From an uncultured Aquimarina sp. (GTDB lineage: Bacteria > Bacteroidota > Bacteroidia > Flavobacteriales > Flavobacteriaceae), in the NCBI GenBank assembly GCA_947503835.1, contig CANNFM010000001.1:496001-560000 (forward strand): a stretch of 64,000 nucleotides of DNA, in the 5' to 3' direction. Both the position numbers and the translations under genes were made by a program. Every line of letters starts with the position of its first letter. Position 1 is the stretch's first letter. The notes beneath the pieces were generated by a model that saw only the letters and a program-made list of their open reading frames with translations, ran no database searches and was not told where the DNA came from. Shown in pieces: positions 35,440-44,570 of the stretch.

Positions 35440-37536
35440 TTATTTTAAAACCTGGTAAGCAATCAATGCAATAGCATATGCTAAAGCACTCATAAAAACT
35501 AACTGCGCCATTGGCCATTTCCAACTATTGGTTTCTCGTTTTACGATAGCCAAAGTACTCATACATTGCATAGCAAATGCATAAAACAGCAATAAAGAAA
35601 TACCACTAGCCAGATTAAATAACGGGGCACCAGTAATCGGATTTACTTCTGCAGCCATTCTATTTTTTATCGTTTCTTCTTCATCACTCCCAACACTATA
35701 GATCGTTGCTAAAGTTCCTACAAAAACCTCTCTGGCCGCAAAAGAACTAATAATCCCGATTCCGATTTTCCAATCATATCCTAAAGGCGCTACTATAGGT
35801 TCTATTGCTTTTCCGGCATATCCGATGAATGAATATTCAAGTTTATGAGATGCTATTTTCTGATCTATTTCTTCTTGAGAAAGATTAGTATTGGCATTGG
35901 TGACTATTTGGTCTGCATTATTAAAGTTTTCGTTGGGTCCAAAACTTGCTAAAACCCATAAAACGATTGATATGGCTAAAATGATTTTTCCGGCACCAAA
36001 TACAAATGCTTTTGTTTTTTCTATCACATTAATAACCACATTTTTAAACAACGGTATTTTATATCCAGGCATTTCGATTACGAAATAGGATTTACTTTTA
36101 ATTTTCAGTATTTTATTAAGCAGCCATGCAGATCCAACGGCAGTACCAAAACCAAGAAAATACAAAAACATTAACGTGAGACTTTGGTAGCTAAATATCC
36201 AACCTACTTTTTCATCAGGAATAACCAATGCTATAATAATTAAGTATACGGGCAGCCTTGCAGCGCAGGTTGTAAACGGAACAACAAGAATAGTGATCAA
36301 TCTTTCTTTCCAGTTTTCTATATTTCTGGTAGCCATTACCGCTGGGATTGCACATGCCGTTCCCGATACTAGTGGGACAACACTTTTTCCGCTCAACCCA
36401 AAACGTCGCATCACTCTATCCATAAGAAAAACTACACGACTCATATATCCGCTCTCTTCGAGAATCGAGATAAATAAAAACAAAAAGGCTATTTGAGGAA
36501 TAAAGATCACGATACCACCCAGACCTGGGATAATACCTTCAGTAATCAAATCTACAAATGGTCCGGCAGGTAAAGCTGATTTTGTAGCTTCACTTAACCA
36601 GGCAAATGCTTCATCAATCATATCCATAGGATAAGAAGACCAGTCATAAATTGCCTGAAAGATCAGTAAAAGAATTGCAAAGAATATAAAATACCCCCAG
36701 AATTTATGGGTAAGTACTCTATCGAGCTTAGCTCGCATTCCTGTTGCTGCTTTTTCATCAACAATAAGACCTTTTTTAAGCACGTCATTAATGAATTGAT
36801 ATCGCTTAATGGTTTCTTTTTGTTGTAATCGTTTAAGTTCGCTTTCTGATTTAATCTTGAAATCTGGAGCTATAGCAATAGCTTGCTTGTTAAATTTCCT
36901 AAAATTTACATCCTGAGTAATCACCAACCAAAGTTTATACAGTGATTGATTTGGAAATGCTTTTTGCAACCTATCAAAATACTCTGGTGCAAATGACAAT
37001 GCATTCACACAAGATGATTTTGGTAATAATGCATATGACTCTATCAATTTTTTGAGCTCGTCGATTCCTTCTTTCTTGCGAGCACTTACCAAAGCAATTT
37101 TGGTGTTAAGCTCTTTTTCCAATACTGGAATATCCAAAGTGATTCCTTTTCTATTCATGCGATCAGCCATGTTGATCACTAAAATAGTAGGGATGTCTAA
37201 ATCTTTGATTTGTGTAAAAAGAAGTAGATTTCTTTTCAGGTTTTCTACATCACTTACTACTACCGCTACATCAGGAAAATCTTTATCGTTTTTATTGAGA
37301 AGTAATTCGATCACTACATTTTCATCTAGTGAGGAAGCATTAAGGCTATAGGTGCCAGGTAAATCGAGAATATGTGCTTTTACCCCACGAGATAACTTAC
37401 ATATCCCCTCTTTTTTTTCTACTGTAATTCCAGGATAATTACCGACTTGTTGATTAAGTCCGGTGAGCAAATTAAAAACAGACGTTTTTCCGGTATTGGG
37501 GTTTCCTATAAGTGAAACTTTAACTTGCTTAGCCAT
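35440..37536 (-). CDS. feoB: Ferrous iron transporter B
   Basis: 698 residues. N-terminal G-protein domain with G1 GNPNTGKTSVFN, G3 DLPGTYSLNA, G4 NMAD; the GDI region follows (about 170-270), then membrane helices with the Gate motifs IPGLGGIVIFIPQ and SGTACAIPAVMATR, CAARLPVY, and the FAAREVFVGTL motif. It imports Fe2+ across the inner membrane. It lies 14 bp after feoA. Length and domain order are standard. Confidence 0.96.
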   Translation of the reverse strand: MAKQVKVSLIGNPNTGKTSVFNLLTGLNQQVGNYPGITVEKKEGICKLSRGVKAHILDLPGTYSLNASSLDENVVIELLLNKNDKDFPDVAVVVSDVENLKRNLLLFTQIKDLDIPTILVINMADRMNRKGITLDIPVLEKELNTKIALVSARKKEGIDELKKLIESYALLPKSSCVNALSFAPEYFDRLQKAFPNQSLYKLWLVITQDVNFRKFNKQAIAIAPDFKIKSESELKRLQQKETIKRYQFINDVLKKGLIVDEKAATGMRAKLDRVLTHKFWGYFIFFAILLLIFQAIYDWSSYPMDMIDEAFAWLSEATKSALPAGPFVDLITEGIIPGLGGIVIFIPQIAFLFLFISILEESGYMSRVVFLMDRVMRRFGLSGKSVVPLVSGTACAIPAVMATRNIENWKERLITILVVPFTTCAARLPVYLIIIALVIPDEKVGWIFSYQSLTLMFLYFLGFGTAVGSAWLLNKILKIKSKSYFVIEMPGYKIPLFKNVVINVIEKTKAFVFGAGKIILAISIVLWVLASFGPNENFNNADQIVTNANTNLSQEEIDQKIASHKLEYSFIGYAGKAIEPIVAPLGYDWKIGIGIISSFAAREVFVGTLATIYSVGSDEEETIKNRMAAEVNPITGAPLFNLASGISLLLFYAFAMQCMSTLAIVKRETNSWKWPMAQLVFMSALAYAIALIAYQVLK

Positions 37537-37550
37537 AAAAAAAATTGCTA

Positions 37551-37778
37551 TTAAATAATTTGAACTTCGATCTGAGCTGCAATTTCTTTACGGATTGCTA
37601 GATGACTACCATTTACATTAAGATACATCGGACACTGAAAAGGAGCTGTTTGAAGTAATTCTACTTCATTCCCCGGCAAACATCCCATTTCTAGCAATTT
37701 AAGCGGAATGATATCTGATGTGATCTCCTTAATTAAGGCACGTTGACCTCGTTTTAGAGAAGCGATTGTAGTCTTCAA
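37551..37778 (-). CDS. feoA: Ferrous iron transport protein A, TTG start
   Basis: The SH3-like FeoA domain reads TIASLKRGQRALIKEITSD, LKLLEMGCLPGNEVELLQ and AIRKEIAAQIEV. The only ATG in frame (37835) lies upstream of the likely transcription start: a TTTG (37833-37836) and TATTTTTG (37808-37815) promoter on the minus strand overlaps it. TTG at 37778 gives MKTTIASLKRGQRA and a family-length protein of 75 residues, so that start is chosen. FeoA is a small cytoplasmic protein needed for FeoB function. Confidence 0.85.
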   Translation of the reverse strand: MKTTIASLKRGQRALIKEITSDIIPLKLLEMGCLPGNEVELLQTAPFQCPMYLNVNGSHLAIRKEIAAQIEVQII

Positions 37779-37807
37779 GTTTTTATTTAGATTAAATTTA
37801 AACAACG

Positions 37808-37836
37808 CAAAAATAGTATAAAAAATCCTATCCAAA
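37808..37836 (-). promoter_or_regulatory. Bacteroidetes-type promoter of the feo operon
   Basis: On the minus strand TTTG, 17 nt, TATTTTTG, the same layout as the tRNA-Asn promoter. A start site near 37801 would give a leader of about 20 nt before the TTG start. No clear Fur-type palindrome was seen. Confidence 0.6.
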
Positions 37837-37884
37837 AAGCTAAATTTCCAAAATCAAACAATAATTGAGAGAACTAGACCTACA

Positions 37885-38556
37885 TTACTTACTAATCCTT
37901 TTTAAAACTTTGATATCTTCGAGTAATCGATCAATATCCTCAGGATTGGTTCCGTCATAAAAACCGCGGATTTGTTTCTTTTTGTCTATTAAAACAAAAT
38001 TCTCGGTATGCACCATATCATAAGGTCCCCCATCACCATCAGATTTTGCTGCTAAGTACGATTTTCTTGCCAAGTCGTAGATCTGTTTTTTGTCACCTGT
38101 AACCAAATTCCATTTAGCATCATCCACTCCTTTAGCGATAGCGTACTTTTTTAACCGGGCTACGCTATCAATTTTTGGTGTTACACTATGCGAAAGAAGT
38201 AAAACATCGCTGTCATCTTTCAATCTATCCTGAATCTCTTTCATATGATCAGTCATAATAGGACAAATAGTTTGACATGTGGTAAAGAAAAAGTCGGCTA
38301 CATAGATTTTATCCTTATAATTTTCTTGAGTCACAATTTCCCCATTTTGATTGATCAGCTTAAAATCTGCAATCCTATGATATTTACGTATATACTGTAC
38401 CGTACTATCAACCAATTCTGTATTCACCATTTCTGGCTCATATACCGGTAATGTTCTATTTGGTTTCAGGATTGAATATATGATAGAAATTATAATCGCA
38501 GATAGTATAAAGAGCACTACTGCAAAAAATTTATATTTTGAAAAAAACTGAAGCAT
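37885..38556 (-). CDS. SCO1/SenC-family copper protein
   Basis: 223 residues; one N-terminal membrane anchor (about 10-29). The thioredoxin-like domain contains FFFTTCQTICPIMTDHM with Cys94 and Cys98, and the conserved His lies in VHTENFVLIDKKKQIRGFYDG. SCO proteins deliver copper to, or reduce, the CuA site of cytochrome c oxidase. No oxidase genes are nearby. The gene ends 49 bp beyond the feo promoter and is separately transcribed. Confidence 0.93.
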   Translation of the reverse strand: MLQFFSKYKFFAVVLFILSAIIISIIYSILKPNRTLPVYEPEMVNTELVDSTVQYIRKYHRIADFKLINQNGEIVTQENYKDKIYVADFFFTTCQTICPIMTDHMKEIQDRLKDDSDVLLLSHSVTPKIDSVARLKKYAIAKGVDDAKWNLVTGDKKQIYDLARKSYLAAKSDGDGGPYDMVHTENFVLIDKKKQIRGFYDGTNPEDIDRLLEDIKVLKRISK

Positions 38557-38679
38557 CTATTTTTTTTGTTCCGACAAAATTACAAGGATTCTAACGTATA
38601 AAACACCATGTTAGCATTAAAAATATCCTAAATCTTTTGATATAACATAGGTATATTTTTATATACTCCTGTAAAAGGT

Positions 38680-38687
38680 TACTTTTG
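38680..38687 (+). promoter_or_regulatory. -7 box of the rseP promoter
   Basis: TACTTTTG matches TANNTTTG and lies 26 bp before the ATG. The expected TTTG is not found 17 bp upstream. Confidence 0.45.
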
Positions 38688-38713
38688 CGTGATTTAATTT
38701 TGAAGAACGACCC

Positions 38714-40036
38714 ATGAGTCCATTTTTTGTAAAAGCTGCACAGCTGTTATTAAGTTTATCTTTCCTTATCGTTTTACACGAACTAGGGCATTTTATTCCT
38801 GCCAAACTATTTAAAACAAGAGTAGAAAAATTCTACTTGTTTTTTGATATAAAATTTTCTCTGTTTAAGAAAAAAATAGGGGATACTGTATATGGTATTG
38901 GTTGGCTTCCTCTTGGAGGGTATGTAAAAATTTCCGGCATGATCGATGAGAGCATGGATAAAGAACAAATGGCAGGACCACCTCAACCGTGGGAGTTTAG
39001 ATCTAAACCAGCCTGGCAGCGTTTAATCATCATGCTAGGCGGTGTTACTGTAAACATTATTCTTGGGTTTTTAATCTATATGGCCATTATATTTACCTGG
39101 GGTACCAGTTATGTTGGTTTCGAAGATTTACCTAAAGGTTTTGCTGTAGAAGAGTCTTTCAAAAAATATGGTTTTGAAGATGGAGACAGAATCATGCAGG
39201 TTAACGGTAAAGAATTTGAAGATGTAACCCGGATTAATCAGCATTTATTTATGCGTGAGGTTAATACTATTGGGATTTTACATCAAAATGGAGAAAAAGA
39301 AACGATACAAATTCCAGAAGATATCGGAACCATCATGTTTGAATCTGGAGTACTAAGACCTTTTTCACCAATAGTTGCTCCCGTACTTGATAGTATTGAA
39401 AAAGGATCTGCTGCAGACAAATCGGGACTCCTTAAAGGAGATAAAATTCTATCTCTTAATAATCAAAAAGTAAGGTATTGGAGTGATTTTAATAGACTAA
39501 AAGTTGCCGATACTACAAAAAAAGCTTTAAAAATAACCTATCTAAGAGATGGTATAGAAAATAGTATCGAGGTTACCCCAGATGAAGATGGAATCGTTGG
39601 AGTGTACCCAAAAATAGAGTATAAATATCAAAAAAAGGAATATACATTAGGTGAAAGTATTACCAAAGGTTTTGATTTTGGATATTGGACTTTGTATGAT
39701 TATATAGCACAATTTAAATATGTCTTTACCAAAAAAGGAGCCAGCCAGGTTGGTGGATTTGGAGCAATCGGAAATCTTTTCCCAGATGCCTGGGATTGGA
39801 GAGCATTTTGGGGAACTACAGCTTTCATATCAATAATCTTAGCGTTTATGAATATTCTACCTATCCCAGCATTAGATGGTGGTCATGTTATGTTTTTATT
39901 ATATGAAATTGTTGCAGGCAAGAAACCAAATGACAAATTTATGGAGTATGCTCAACTTGTTGGTTTTATTATACTTATAGCATTATTACTATTTGCTAAC
40001 GGTAATGATATCTATAGAGCAATTACTGGAAAGTAA
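38714..40036 (+). CDS. rseP: RIP metalloprotease RseP
   Basis: 440 residues. The active site HELGH (His22, Glu23, His26) lies in the first membrane helix, GYVKISGM follows, two PDZ-like stretches occupy about 120-300 (ILSLNNQKVRYWSDF in the second), and the third catalytic residue is in PALDGGHVMF. Site-2 proteases cut anti-sigma factors and other membrane proteins inside the bilayer. The gene stands alone and is followed by the tRNA-Asn promoter. Confidence 0.95.
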   Translation: MSPFFVKAAQLLLSLSFLIVLHELGHFIPAKLFKTRVEKFYLFFDIKFSLFKKKIGDTVYGIGWLPLGGYVKISGMIDESMDKEQMAGPPQPWEFRSKPAWQRLIIMLGGVTVNIILGFLIYMAIIFTWGTSYVGFEDLPKGFAVEESFKKYGFEDGDRIMQVNGKEFEDVTRINQHLFMREVNTIGILHQNGEKETIQIPEDIGTIMFESGVLRPFSPIVAPVLDSIEKGSAADKSGLLKGDKILSLNNQKVRYWSDFNRLKVADTTKKALKITYLRDGIENSIEVTPDEDGIVGVYPKIEYKYQKKEYTLGESITKGFDFGYWTLYDYIAQFKYVFTKKGASQVGGFGAIGNLFPDAWDWRAFWGTTAFISIILAFMNILPIPALDGGHVMFLLYEIVAGKKPNDKFMEYAQLVGFIILIALLLFANGNDIYRAITGK

Positions 40037-40055
40037 GAAAAAACAAAAAAATCTT

Positions 40056-40117
40056 TTTGAGATATAAAAAATAGTATATATTTGCACTCGCAAAAAGAGA
40101 AAAACACTCTATATTTG
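40056..40117 (+). promoter_or_regulatory. tRNA promoter with TTTG-N17-TATATTTG and a second -7 box
   Basis: TTTG at 40056-40059, 17 nt, TATATTTG at 40077-40084, an exact Bacteroidetes promoter. A second TATATTTGCA occurs 33 bp later (40110-40119), just before the tRNA, and could be an alternative start or a duplicated core element. Confidence 0.65.
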
Positions 40118-40129
40118 CAAAACACAAAT

Positions 40130-40203
40130 TCCTCCTTAGCTCAGTTGGTTAGAGCATCTGACTGTTAATCAGAGGGTCCTTGGTTCGAGCCCAAGAGGAG
40201 GAG
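40130..40203 (+). tRNA. tRNA-Asn (GTT)
   Basis: A 74-nt cloverleaf: acceptor TCCTCCT pairs with AGGAGGA, D-arm AGCTCAGTTGGTTAGAGC, anticodon stem TCTGA/TCAGA with loop CTGTTAA (anticodon GTT), T-arm CTTGG-TTCGAGC-CCAAG, discriminator G. CCA is not encoded. A terminator follows 14 bp later. Confidence 0.97.
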
Positions 40204-40216
40204 CATAAAACCAGAA

Positions 40217-40250
40217 ATGCCGGCTTATTATATAAGTCGGCATTTTATTT
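40217..40250 (+). terminator. Terminator of the tRNA-Asn gene
   Basis: ATGCCGGCTTAT, loop TAT, ATAAGTCGGCAT: a 12-bp stem with one G-T pair, followed by TTTTATTTTTT. Confidence 0.85.
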
Positions 40251-40279
40251 TTTAACCTAAATGCTTTATACACCTTTTT

Positions 40280-43200
40280 ATGAAAAGACTATTACTTCTT
40301 GTATTTGTATTCTTTATTAGCAGCATCAATGCACAATTTAATACTGATGCTCCTTGGATGAAAACTGTCCAAACAAAGAAAAGTAAAAATTATCAACCCA
40401 CTTTTAAGGAAATTCAAAACGCCTTTAACCAATATTGGGAAACTAGAGATCCTAATAAAAAAGGGAGTGGATTCAAACCTTTTAAACGCTGGGAATATAT
40501 ATGGGAAGATGCCGTAAATGGTGAAGGGTATTTACCCACTGTAAAAGATAAGTGGATCGCCTGGGAAAACAAAACAAACTCAAAAAAGGCACTTGATGTA
40601 GTAGACTTAAGTGATTGGGAAGCTTTAGGCCCTTATTCGCATACTAATACAGGTTCTTGGTCTTCTGGACAAGCAAGAATTAATGTAATTCATATAGATC
40701 CAAATACCTCAACAACTTGGTATGTGGGTACCCCAGCGGGAGGACTTTGGAAATCAATTGATTCTGGTGCAAACTGGACTCCATTAACAGATAACTTACC
40801 TCAAATAGGGGTATCGGGTATCGCTGTAGATTATTCAAACTCAAATATCGTATATATAGCTACTGGAGATGATGATGCAGGCGATACACAAAGTGCAGGA
40901 GTGTTTAAATCAACTGATGGAGGATTAACCTGGAATCCAACCGGATTAAATCCAGACTTCACCCCTTCTTCTATGAATGAAATTTATATGCACCCTACAA
41001 ATTCTAATATATTATGGGTTGCTACCAATGCCGGAGTTTTAAAAACTACCGATGCCGGAGTTACATGGGATATTACCCTTTCGGGAAACATAAAAGATCT
41101 TAAGCTTAAACCGGGAGACCCAAATACGATCTACGCCGTTACGCCTAATCAATTTTTTAAATCCGAAAATGGAGGAAATTCATTTGCCCAAATTACCAAT
41201 GGCGTACCAGTTAATGGTAGTAGAATGGTAATTGACGTTACCCCTGCTAATGCAAATTATGTTTATATTTTAAGCGCAAATGGGGATCAATCTTTTCAAG
41301 GAATTTACCAATCAACAGATAGTGGAGATTCATTTTCAATTAGAGATGCAATACCTGAAATTATTTATGCTGATGATGCAGTTCCTGATATTTTAGAAAG
41401 TACGCAAGCATACTACGATCTAGCGTTAGCTGTATCGGCTGTTAATGCAGATGAAATTTATATAGGCTGCCTAAATGTATGGAAATCCGTTAATGGTGGA
41501 ACAAATTTCACAAAAGTTAATTGGTGGAACAATCCATCTGGTGCTTCTTATACACATGCCGATATCCATATGATACGATCATTCAATGGCTCTATTTTTG
41601 TGTGTTCTGATGGGGGAATTTATTCTTCAGCAGATAGTGGAGTTAACTTTACAGACCATACTGCAGGTATCCAGGCCAGTCAATTTTACAAAATTGCAGT
41701 TTCACCAAAAAACGCTAACAAAATGATGGGTGGACTTCAAGACAATGGAGGTCATGCTTATAATAATGGAAACGGAAACTGGCTAAATTACTATGGAGCA
41801 GATGGTATGGATACTGCCATAGACCCTTTAAATGATGATAAATATTATGGTTTTACTCAATTCGGAGGAGGTTTATATATATCAGATAACTCTGGTAGCA
41901 GCCTCACTAATGGAATAAGGAAGCCTACAGGTTCTAATGGGAACTGGGTAACCCCATTAACCACAAACTCCACAGGGCAAATATTTGCAGCGTATGATAG
42001 ATTATATCGCGTTAATGACGCAGAAAATGGATGGGTAGAGTTAGCAAATCTAGAATTTTCTGCAGATCAAATCGAAATTGCTCCTTCTGATGATAATAGA
42101 ATATATATAGCTGCAGGAGGTGTCCTTAAAAGAAGTAATGATGCTGGTAAAACGGTATCTGATATCTATAATTTTGGAACGATCAAAGGAATAGGTGTAC
42201 ATAGTACTAACCCAGATATTGTATGGATTACTACAAATAATAAAGTATTTAGATCTGATGATGGAGGAAGTAATTTTAATGATATTACTGCTAACTTACC
42301 TGTAAATGACAATTATTTTTACCTAAATGATATCGTTCACCAAGCTGAAAATGAGCAAAATCCAATCTATGTTGCAACCAGTATTGGGGTATATAGAAAT
42401 GTAGATGACGGAAGCTGGACGCCATTTTTTAATAATTTACCAACGACAATTGTAAATGATTTAGAAATTAACATACTGGATAATTCAATTACTGCAGCTA
42501 CTTACGGAAGAGGTATTTGGAGATCATCACTACCAACATGTACAACACTTACTGCAAAACAAGAGGTTTCAATTGACGGTAGTTCGTCTCAAAACGCATC
42601 TTCTATTCTCGAACTTTGTACAGGACAATCTGCCATATTAAACCTAAATGTAACAGGCGGTAGTAATCCAACATATAGTTGGACTGGGCCTAATGGTTTT
42701 TCAAGTACTAATGCTTCAGTTTCTTTTGATAATTTGACATTAAATCAAGCTGGAACTTATACTGTTGTACTTGAAGCCCCTAGCACATGTGGATCTGCTG
42801 AGTATGTTTTTTCTGTGGATATAGAACAAGAAGGGGTTCAACCCAAAAGTAATAATCTTACTGATATTTGTACCGAAGAGTCAGTAATTTTAACCGCTAC
42901 AGGCAGCAGTCTTGGTTATAGATGGTACGATACTGATACTGGTGGTACATTGCTAGCCACAGGTGCTTCTTTTACAACACCTCCACTTTTAGAGGATGCT
43001 ACGTATTATGTAGCTGGTGCTTCTTCTCCTATAGTAACAGAAGATATTTCTTCACCGGGAGTTAACACAGCAGAAGATTTCAATTCTCCACAAGGTCTTA
43101 TTTTTAATACAAATGATGATATCGTTTTAGAATCGTTTGTCGTTTCTGCTATGTCTGCAGGAAACAGAACCATTGCAGTTCAAGATGAATTAGGAAACAT

Positions 43201-44056
43201 TGTTGCATCAACATCAATTGACATTCCTGAAGGAGAATCCAGAGTTACTGTTAACTTTGATATCCCGAGAGGTAAAAATTATACTATCTTCCCTGCAGGA
43301 AATGTAATTGAAATGCGAAGAACTCGTCCCGGAAATGGAGTAAGCTACCCATACATTTCTCCCTCGAACATAGTATCTATTATTGGTAGTACTGCTAATT
43401 CCCCTGGTTTTTACTACTTCTTCTATGATTGGACATTCACCTCAAAGGGTGGGCGATGTGAATCTGTAAGAACAGCTGTAAACATTGATGTAAACAAAAA
43501 TGACATTAGTGAAATGACCATGTATGAAATTGATAATAATGAAGGCACGCCTTTAAACAATGAAGACACTATCATTATTACTGAAGGATCTAACTTGTCC
43601 TTTAATCTTATTGGATCTACTTTTGATGGTACATTAACATGGACCTCTCCTACAAATGAAGTAATTACTGGTAACGCCATCAACTTTGAGAATATTAAAA
43701 ATAACGATTCTGAAGAAGGAAATTGGTCTGTTACCGCAGATTTTGCATCCGATTGTGGGCCTAAAACACAAACCATTGCGTTTAATGTTAAAGTAAAGGC
43801 CAATAATCCAGAAGATATAGTAATGTTCCCTAACCCTGCAAGCGACATCATCACTATCAACAGTAATGATGACTTTGAAAATACAACAATATTAATATTT
43901 GATATGCAAGGAAGAGAAATTAGTAATCTAGTACAAACTAAGCAAGTGTATTCTGATCAAATAGAATTGGATATAAAACCTCTTTCTGCCGGGTCATATT
44001 TCATTAAAATTGAAACAAATCAAAAACGATTAACTAAGCGAATTCTAAAACAATAG
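40280..44056 (+). CDS. Large secreted beta-propeller protein with T9SS sorting domain
   Basis: 1258 residues; signal peptide MKRLLLLVFVFFISSINAQ. Residues about 110-760 are built from BNR/sortilin-type propeller repeats (GGLWKSIDSGANWTPL, GVFKSTDGGLTWNP, GVLKTTDAGVTWDI and more, with the SxDxGxxW pattern). Then Ig-like domains (about 770-880, GTYTVVLEAPSTCG), a sandwich domain resembling hyalin/PKD-type modules (about 950-1150), and a type A T9SS domain at 1175-1258 (MFPNPASDIITINS to LSAGSYFIKIETNQK). It is exported to the surface or medium; propellers of this kind occur in peptidases and glycan-binding proteins but no catalytic motif was recognised. A fragment of a close relative of its tail persists at 46292-46480. 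Confidence 0.88.
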   Translation: MKRLLLLVFVFFISSINAQFNTDAPWMKTVQTKKSKNYQPTFKEIQNAFNQYWETRDPNKKGSGFKPFKRWEYIWEDAVNGEGYLPTVKDKWIAWENKTNSKKALDVVDLSDWEALGPYSHTNTGSWSSGQARINVIHIDPNTSTTWYVGTPAGGLWKSIDSGANWTPLTDNLPQIGVSGIAVDYSNSNIVYIATGDDDAGDTQSAGVFKSTDGGLTWNPTGLNPDFTPSSMNEIYMHPTNSNILWVATNAGVLKTTDAGVTWDITLSGNIKDLKLKPGDPNTIYAVTPNQFFKSENGGNSFAQITNGVPVNGSRMVIDVTPANANYVYILSANGDQSFQGIYQSTDSGDSFSIRDAIPEIIYADDAVPDILESTQAYYDLALAVSAVNADEIYIGCLNVWKSVNGGTNFTKVNWWNNPSGASYTHADIHMIRSFNGSIFVCSDGGIYSSADSGVNFTDHTAGIQASQFYKIAVSPKNANKMMGGLQDNGGHAYNNGNGNWLNYYGADGMDTAIDPLNDDKYYGFTQFGGGLYISDNSGSSLTNGIRKPTGSNGNWVTPLTTNSTGQIFAAYDRLYRVNDAENGWVELANLEFSADQIEIAPSDDNRIYIAAGGVLKRSNDAGKTVSDIYNFGTIKGIGVHSTNPDIVWITTNNKVFRSDDGGSNFNDITANLPVNDNYFYLNDIVHQAENEQNPIYVATSIGVYRNVDDGSWTPFFNNLPTTIVNDLEINILDNSITAATYGRGIWRSSLPTCTTLTAKQEVSIDGSSSQNASSILELCTGQSAILNLNVTGGSNPTYSWTGPNGFSSTNASVSFDNLTLNQAGTYTVVLEAPSTCGSAEYVFSVDIEQEGVQPKSNNLTDICTEESVILTATGSSLGYRWYDTDTGGTLLATGASFTTPPLLEDATYYVAGASSPIVTEDISSPGVNTAEDFNSPQGLIFNTNDDIVLESFVVSAMSAGNRTIAVQDELGNIVASTSIDIPEGESRVTVNFDIPRGKNYTIFPAGNVIEMRRTRPGNGVSYPYISPSNIVSIIGSTANSPGFYYFFYDWTFTSKGGRCESVRTAVNIDVNKNDISEMTMYEIDNNEGTPLNNEDTIIITEGSNLSFNLIGSTFDGTLTWTSPTNEVITGNAINFENIKNNDSEEGNWSVTADFASDCGPKTQTIAFNVKVKANNPEDIVMFPNPASDIITINSNDDFENTTILIFDMQGREISNLVQTKQVYSDQIELDIKPLSAGSYFIKIETNQKRLTKRILKQ

Positions 44057-44077
44057 AACGTCTTATATACTTATAAA

Positions 44078-44106
44078 AAAGCCAACTAATATAGTTGGCT
44101 TTTCTT
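44078..44106 (+). terminator. Terminator after the beta-propeller gene
   Basis: AGCCAACTAATATAGTTGGCT folds into a 9-bp stem followed by TTTCTTGTTTT, 22 bp after the stop. Confidence 0.85.
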
Positions 44107-44116
44107 GTTTTATTTA

Positions 44117-44142
44117 TGTCCCGTCCTGAAATAAGTTGACAG
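44117..44142. mobile_element. Possible insertion-sequence end remnant
   Basis: TGTCCCGTCCTGAAATAAGT, continuing TGACAG, resembles the terminal inverted repeats of IS3-type elements of Flavobacteriia that end in GTCAACTTATTTCAGGACGGGACA-like sequence (from memory, unverified). No transposase gene and no matching second end were found in the gap; at most a relic. Confidence 0.3.
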
Positions 44143-44570
44143 TTTTAAAATTTATAGCAATAATTTTATCAGTATCCGTTAGTAATCATCATCATTTTTA
44201 ACGACTATAGGTTTTTCAATAATACCTCCTATTTGGGATCAAGACCAATTGTTGTGGGATTTCGTATTTAAGCAAAAAAATTTGGGAGTCTAAACAAGAA
44301 GAAGTCTACGTTTCTTACCCCTCTAAACTGAGCTCTGAATGCTATTTGTTGATTTTTACTAGAATTCTTAAAGTTAAAATCCCAAATAGTCCAAAGAAAA
44401 CATAACAATACATTTCCAAATTTTGTAGTTAAGCTACAAATCTCAACCGTTGAGCTAAAAAAGAAGGTCTTTACGAATCACACACTTTACTTTTAGTATG
44501 ATTTACACAAAAAACAACTATACAACCATCAAGATAGCCTTCATTACTTAACTCTTAAAACCATATCATT
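44143..44570. other. Chitinase upstream region, no gene seen
   Basis: About 430 bp of AT-rich DNA without a convincing coding frame. It holds a 13-bp perfect dyad CTCAACCGTTGAG at 44442-44454, about 117 bp before the chitinase start, and a TACTTTTA near 44486 that is one base off the -7 consensus. These may regulate the chitinase gene. Confidence 0.5.

Noticed and set aside
44143..44570. Transposase gene next to the IS-like end
   Set aside because: No frame longer than a few dozen codons with transposase motifs was found, so only an end remnant is noted.
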